Part shown: in pieces, positions 6,340 to 9,613 of the stretch | Layout: each line of letters opens with the position of its first letter | How positions within the stretch are numbered: the stretch's first letter is position 1 | From: Bacillota bacterium | GTDB lineage: Bacteria > Bacillota_E > Sulfobacillia > Sulfobacillales > Sulfobacillaceae | Reading direction: 5' to 3' | Length of the DNA: 9,613 bases | NCBI GenBank assembly: GCA_021802375.1 | Contig: JAKAAL010000104.1 | Coordinates: 1-9,613 of the forward strand | Notes under the pieces: model-generated | What the model was told of the DNA's origin: nothing | The model's database searches: none | What the model saw: only the letters and a program-made list of their open reading frames with translations | Translations under genes and position numbers: made by a program

Positions 6340-6346
6340 CCTCCTT
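6340..6346 (-). promoter_or_regulatory. Strong Shine-Dalgarno far from the aquaporin ATG
   Basis: On the minus strand AAGGAGG (plus 6340-6346) is 6 nt before an in-frame CTG at 6333 and 27 nt before ATG 6312. A CTG start would add seven residues (read from CTG: MIASKTR) to the channel. Non-AUG/GUG/UUG starts are rare, so this is only a suggestion. Confidence 0.4.
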
Positions 6347-6370
6347 GACTACCCGATCCACTCTCTGCAA

Positions 6371-6392
6371 GCAGGGTTCGTGGGTTCCCTGC
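6371..6392 (-). other. Hairpin in the gap between isochorismatase-like and aquaporin genes
   Basis: GCAGGG (6371-6376) and CCCTGC (6387-6392) form a 6-bp stem with a 10-nt loop. No T-run follows on either strand. The rest of the 237-nt gap holds no gene I can support; a long minus-strand frame from 6568 crosses it but is out of frame with the aquaporin. Confidence 0.3.
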
Positions 6393-6549
6393 GTTCCTGG
6401 GCTCGATTGGACCGGGGCAAGAACCACGCTATGTTCGCCTGATTTTCGGGTGTCCCTCGGCTCTGCCCCTTCAATTCTCAAAATGTCATACGCAGCTTTT
6501 CGCTGTTGGTGCGTCAGGAGCACGCCAAATTCAGCCTGCGGTTTGGGAA

Positions 6550-7101
6550 TTAAAGCGTCGCGTCCCATTGTGCGACGCTTAGCACTTCGGCTTGGCGGAC
6601 AAAGACTTTTTCTATCAGCAAACGATGAACTTCGGGATCACTGTCAAGACAGGCGTCTGACAAGACCGTCAAACGATAGTCCAGATCCGCTGCCTGTCTT
6701 AGGGTTGACAATACCACGCCGCTGGTTGCAATTCCACATAAAATGAGGTGATCAACGTTTTGAGCACGTAAAATCACTTCCAGTCCACTGCCCGTAAATG
6801 CACTGACCCGACGTTTCACTACCACCACTTCATCACCCTCGGGCTGTACGCCCTGCCAAATCTGGGTGGCGTGGTCCGTTTCGATCATCCCCCCCATCTG
6901 TCTAATCGACGAGAAGGAGCGATTGTCAGGGCTGACGTCAGGATATCCTGGCCGAAAAGCCACGCGAACGAAAATCACGGCAATACCATGCGCCCGCGCA
7001 CTGCGAACGGCAAACTGTACTGGCTGCAGGCCTTCGGGGTTGCCATAACGATCGACGATCCCATTCTGTACATCCATCACCATGAGCGCTGATTTGCTCA
7101 T
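6550..7101 (-). CDS. Isochorismatase-fold protein lacking the catalytic cysteine
   Basis: This 183-residue protein has the isochorismatase/nicotinamidase fold: ALMVMDVQNGIVD with D10, the strand VVVVKRRVSAF with K96, and the active-site loop LCGIATSGVVLST (121-133), followed by the family's A-x-x-x-D-Y-R-(L)-x-V-x-x-D stretch. Family enzymes carry a nucleophilic cysteine in this loop (pattern G-x-x-T-x-x-C-V). Here that position is V129, so the usual cysteine hydrolase chemistry should be absent. C122 and C151 are outside the site. Other family members with this loop exist to my knowledge, but I cannot name their function. The start at 7101 is fixed by AAAGGGGGG at 7108-7116; the frame runs open to 7269 without a good site. 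It is the upstream gene of a pair with the aquaporin. Confidence 0.9.
   Translation of the reverse strand: MSKSALMVMDVQNGIVDRYGNPEGLQPVQFAVRSARAHGIAVIFVRVAFRPGYPDVSPDNRSFSSIRQMGGMIETDHATQIWQGVQPEGDEVVVVKRRVSAFTGSGLEVILRAQNVDHLILCGIATSGVVLSTLRQAADLDYRLTVLSDACLDSDPEVHRLLIEKVFVRQAEVLSVAQWDATL
6553..6580 (-). terminator. Hairpin at the 3' end of the isochorismatase-like gene
   Basis: A perfect 9-bp stem, AAGCGTCGC (6572-6580 on the minus strand) with GCGACGCTT (6553-6561), has a 10-nt loop. It covers the last coding codons and ends next to the stop codon. It is followed by AATT, so a T-run is nearly absent. It could be a weak terminator or protect the mRNA end. Confidence 0.35.
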
Positions 7102-7107
7102 CGATTG

Positions 7108-7116
7108 CCCCCCTTT
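7108..7116 (-). promoter_or_regulatory. Ribosome binding site fixing the isochorismatase-like start
   Basis: On the minus strand AAAGGGGGG lies 6 nt upstream of ATG 7101. It selects this codon over in-frame starts up to 7269, whose added residues do not resemble the family. A TATGAT hexamer on the minus strand (plus 7198-7203) could be the -10 of its promoter, though no good -35 is seen. Confidence 0.7.
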
Positions 7117-7249
7117 AAGAAATCTGCAGCGATGTTGGGCCTCTGCCCGGTAAAGTGAGCCTGATGAGCAGCATTGAGAAGCCCGCTTCGTGTAGATATC
7201 ATAGCGCATTATTTCCTGCCTGAGCGTAGAGATGGCCATCCAGGCAAGA

Positions 7250-7280
7250 AGGGCCGACGAGTCCACCATCGGTCGGCCCT
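7250..7280 (-). terminator. Hairpin downstream of the sigma-factor remnant
   Basis: AGGGCCGAC (7250-7258) and GTCGGCCCT (7272-7280) form a 9-bp stem with a 13-nt loop. On the minus strand it lies 16 nt after the stop of the sigma-factor remnant and is followed by TCTTGCC, a poor T-tract. It probably separates that transcript from the isochorismatase-like gene. Confidence 0.5.
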
Positions 7281-7296
7281 CTGATTCAATTTGCAG

Positions 7297-7464
7297 TCAG
7301 GATGCTTGCCCTTTTAGCCAAACTTTGTCGGCGGCATCTCGGTCGAAAATGAGCTTGCGGCAATACCCGGCGACGATACCAAAATATTGATCATAGAAAC
7401 TGAGCCTGGCTGCCTGATCACCGTTAGCGATTCGATCCAACAATCCCGCATCGTCACCGGCCAT
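7297..7464 (-). pseudogene. Truncated ECF sigma factor (region 2 only)
   Basis: This 55-codon frame starts at ATG 7464, with AAGGCGG (7471-7478) 6 nt upstream. The protein opens LLDRIANGDQAARLSFYDQY and continues FGIVAGYCRKLIFDRDAADK (29-48), which is the start of sigma-70 region 2 of ECF sigma factors. ECF proteins continue with an acidic D-x-(V)-Q-(E/D)-(V/T)-F segment and then region 4, about 180 residues in all. Here the chain shows DAADKVWLKGQAS and stops, so the end of region 2 and all of region 4 are missing. About nine to twelve nucleotides seem lost within the DAAD..VWLK part. It cannot work as a sigma factor; a competitive or regulatory peptide role is possible but less likely than decay. 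A hairpin follows. Confidence 0.72.
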
Positions 7465-8826
7465 ATCTTCCGCCTTCCTACTCTATCTTCCGGAAACTCC
7501 GATGAAACCCATCTCTGTCCGCACCCGCGGATTGGAACCCTTTAGCAAATGCCCCCTGCCGATCCGCCCTGAAGAAAGAGACCCCTGGCGCACCCGCGAG
7601 CGGCAAAGACCACCTCGTCCCATTTGGGACCGGTGTGAAATTGAGGGCGCTTATGCCGACGTTAGGCGCTAGCGGAGCACAAGACAGGTTGGCGCTTGGG
7701 CATGCTTTTCAGGAACCGTCGCCTACCCTCATTGTCGAACAGAGAAGATCCATGGAGTCTTTCAGATCTGCGGCTGAGCGGAAGTGACCGTTCATTCCAC
7801 TGAACCGGCGAGCATTAGTTGTACTGCGGGCGGGTCATAGTTTCCGTTTTAGGAGACGGCCACGGTGCTCAGAACCCAGTAGACAGCAAGAGGTTGGGAT
7901 GCTCAGAGATTTGGCATTAAACTATCAAATGCGACCCGCGCCCAGTATAGACACCCGGCTAGACCCTTTGAGTGCACACAGGAATAGTGTGGCCAAGGCT
8001 GGTAGCTTCCTCGTAAGCATCCTCTTCCTGCTGAGAGCATGTCAAGGGGGTAATCTATGAAAAACTCCGGCCACAAGAAGCGTTCAGGCTGCCAGGCTAA
8101 ATATGCCCCGCGGTATTAGTCTCAAAATCTCCGCCTGTCTATCCGTTCGCTGAGATATTCAATACTCAGGGCATGTCGATTGCCCCCGGGTTAGCGCTCA
8201 ATATTCCAGGCAGGATGGGCCACACGGTCCAAGACCGGATTCCGGGTCGAGGCCTGAAAAAACGCTTCGTGCCATCCGTCAATCGGTACTGGACTAGCAA
8301 TGAACGCGGCGCAAATTGGGTATCCGTTATCGATGATTTCCACGAGGTCCCAGTTGGCTCCTTCACGCTCAGAGCGTGTCGACCTCGGTCGTCTAAGATT
8401 GGCGCATCATCCCGCAGGTATTTTCGGAGCCGGTAAAGCCTGGCCCCGTTTTGGCAGAAAACAGGCCCTCCCTCAAGAGGCGCGAAAGCCGGAGACTTTG
8501 GATGCCGAGATTTCGCCGACAAGCGGCCTGGAACAGGGCGTTCCGGAGATCATCGCCTACGATAACGAGCCGTTGGCATGGAGGCACCGCGGATTTGACT
8601 CTAAGGATGATCGTAGGCCAAGGGATTTGGGCATGAACGCCGCGCCGCACAACGCCTTTTGGCTCGCGCTGATTTCCGATCGAGATCGTTCGGCAAGGCT
8701 TTTGCGCTTGCCAGCAATGTCGGTCGGGCTCAAACCCGCTAAACCCATTGGGCCCTCAGACCGTGGCTTCGACCCTACTGAAGGAGGACCGCGAAAAGTC
8801 ATCGAAGGATCATGAGCGGCTCTCAC
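7465..8826. other. 1.36-kb stretch without a recognisable gene
   Basis: Frames of up to 171 codons (8300-8815, plus) occur on both strands but compete with each other, lack ribosome binding sites and show no family motif. Small hairpins include GTCCCA/TGGGAC (7617-7630), CACGCT/AGCGTG near 8363 and GCCTACGAT/ATCGTAGGC (8555-8563/8610-8618). Since a sigma-factor remnant lies at one end, decayed genes are a likely explanation. I see no transposase or terminal repeats. Confidence 0.45.
7899..8119 (+). other. Two tiny overlapping ORFs (53 and 20 codons), doubtful
   Basis: ATG 7899 opens 53 codons with a hydrophobic stretch AGSFLVSILFLLRAC near its end and AAGAGG 7 nt upstream. Its TGA (8058-8060) overlaps ATG 8057 of a second, very basic 20-codon frame, MKNSGHKKRSGCQAKYAPRY, which has AAGGGGG 6 nt upstream. 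The ATGA overlap and two ribosome-site-like motifs look like coupled translation. Both frames are short enough to occur by chance, and neither matches a known family. Confidence 0.18.
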
Positions 8827-9588
8827 CTAGCCGGACTTAAGCGAAGTGGCTTCGGCGGTCACCGGCGGGATAGTCGAAGCCAAGAGTAATCCAATTGCAT
8901 GTCTGGGTAAAATCCCGACTAATCGATAGATAAACACGGAATTCACTTCACCCAAAACCCGATCCGGATGCGCTCCCTGGTCAGGATGCAACACCCTATA
9001 ATCCCGCCCGCGAAACCGGATTACTTGGGGATAGGCGAATCGAGCCAGATGCTGAGCCTGACCAGTTTGATAACGCACTGCCAAAGCGTGATCGGGATTT
9101 ACTCCGGGCACTTCGCCCAAGCGAACGGAGCCGACCTGGGCGTCGGTTCGGCCGACGCGCTCCACCAGACGGTTGGTGACTATATACACGCGACGATGAT
9201 AGATAAGCCATCCTGCTTCCAAGATCGGAACCCCTCGCCCCGCCGCCGACCTGGCTCTCACCGCCGTCACGGCCGACGAGGGCCTCAGAGACGATTCGTT
9301 CACCGGAGGAGAAAACGAAGGCGGTGACGCTCTAAAAAGAGGCAGGATCTGTGCTGGCATGGTCAACGTCGGGACCACCGCGATGGCGATGAGCGCAATC
9401 CCCATCGCAGCAGAGATGAAGCGCCCGCGCCTTCGTCTAAAGGGCGCCCCAGGGTGATTAGACCTAAGTACCGGCAGGGCGGACTCTGAGCTTAACAATG
9501 TGAGCATCGAACTTCGAAATCTATCGGACATGGGCGTTTCGGTTAGCGGGGCAAACCGTTGTTTCCATTCGGTCAGCCTATTTTTCAC
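8827..9588 (-). CDS. Single-pass membrane protein with anti-sigma-factor-like layout
   Basis: This is a 253-residue protein. Residues 1-56 are cytoplasmic and basic (RRRRGR at 51-56), and one membrane helix spans about 57-77 (FISAAMGIALIAIAVVPTL). A serine/proline-rich linker (86-118) leads to an outer domain (119-253). That domain holds two related units: one runs from IYHRRVYIVTN to GSVRLGEVPGVNPDHALAV, the other from RFRGRDYRVL to GEVNSVFIYRLVGILPRHAIGL. No zinc-binding HxxxCxxC motif is seen at the N-terminus. The layout resembles anti-sigma factors of Firmicutes, and the position next to sigma-factor debris supports this, but the family is not certain. The start is GTG 9588 behind AAGGAGG; the frame is also open to the window edge. 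A cognate sigma gene may lie just beyond. Confidence 0.62.
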   Translation of the reverse strand: MKNRLTEWKQRFAPLTETPMSDRFRSSMLTLLSSESALPVLRSNHPGAPFRRRRGRFISAAMGIALIAIAVVPTLTMPAQILPLFRASPPSFSPPVNESSLRPSSAVTAVRARSAAGRGVPILEAGWLIYHRRVYIVTNRLVERVGRTDAQVGSVRLGEVPGVNPDHALAVRYQTGQAQHLARFAYPQVIRFRGRDYRVLHPDQGAHPDRVLGEVNSVFIYRLVGILPRHAIGLLLASTIPPVTAEATSLKSG

Positions 9589-9613
9589 CAGTCTCTCCTC
9601 CTTGATCCCACCA
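9585..9613 (-). CDS. Possible 3' end of an upstream gene at the right edge
   Basis: On the minus strand a frame ending VGSRRRDW then TGA (9585-9587) enters from the right edge. Its stop overlaps GTG 9588 as GTGA, the overlap typical of translationally coupled genes such as sigma/anti-sigma pairs. Only eight codons are visible, so this rests on geometry alone. Confidence 0.25.

Noticed and set aside
5960..6568. 202-codon minus-strand frame overlapping the aquaporin
   Set aside because: More than half of it is the aquaporin gene read in a wrong frame, and the start lies inside the isochorismatase-like gene.
7102..7269. N-terminal extension of the isochorismatase-like protein
   Set aside because: The extra 56 residues are unlike the family, and a strong ribosome binding site precedes ATG 7101.
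8300..8815. 171-codon plus-strand frame
   Set aside because: No start signal or known motif, and it competes with open frames on the other strand. It could be a relic, but nothing in it can be named.
1..9613. tRNA, rRNA or CRISPR array
   Set aside because: No clover-leaf with a T-arm motif, no rRNA stretch and no regularly spaced direct repeats were found on reading both strands.

Overview
The window is bacterial chromosomal DNA of moderate GC content. Starts are ATG or GTG behind strong Shine-Dalgarno sequences of the AAGGAGG type, promoters look sigma-70-like, and intrinsic terminators are present. Together with the family mix (YgaP-like membrane protein, YihY/BrkB membrane protein, PrsW protease, MIP channel, ECF sigma and anti-sigma-like pieces) this suggests a Gram-positive Firmicute, perhaps an acidophile of the Sulfobacillus type. 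That placement is inference only. Coding density is low: several gaps of 0.6 to 1.4 kb lack a convincing gene and some hold gene debris.

Left part (1-2200). A minus-strand gene runs off the left edge. It is divergent from a small YgaP-type (DUF2892) membrane protein at 178-402, which has its own promoter and a very strong terminator. A 317-residue protein built from two tandem copies of a winged-helix-like unit follows at 712-1665. A near-identical 14-bp dyad sits in front of both plus-strand genes, so the regulator-like protein may control itself and the small membrane protein. The stretch 1666-2261 has hairpins but no gene I can support.

Centre (2262-5293). A YihY/BrkB-type polytopic membrane protein is followed by 1.2 kb with only a doubtful 59-codon ORF and fragments that look like decayed coding sequence. 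Next comes a PrsW-family intramembrane protease with an N-terminal zinc ribbon, preceded by a leader that can fold.

Right part (5510-9613), all recognised genes on the minus strand. An isochorismatase-fold protein that lacks the family's catalytic cysteine is followed by an aquaporin-family channel. The channel's reading frame breaks at an eight-base homopolymer near its 3' end, and the expected C-terminal tail continues in another frame. Upstream lies a 55-codon remnant of an ECF sigma factor, then 1.36 kb without a recognisable gene. Last is a single-pass membrane protein shaped like an anti-sigma factor, whose GTG start may overlap the stop of a further gene beyond the window.

No tRNA, rRNA, CRISPR array or intact insertion sequence is visible. 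The most notable points are the broken aquaporin frame, the cysteine-less isochorismatase-like protein, the sigma-factor remnant, and the duplicated winged-helix protein with its shared operator candidates.
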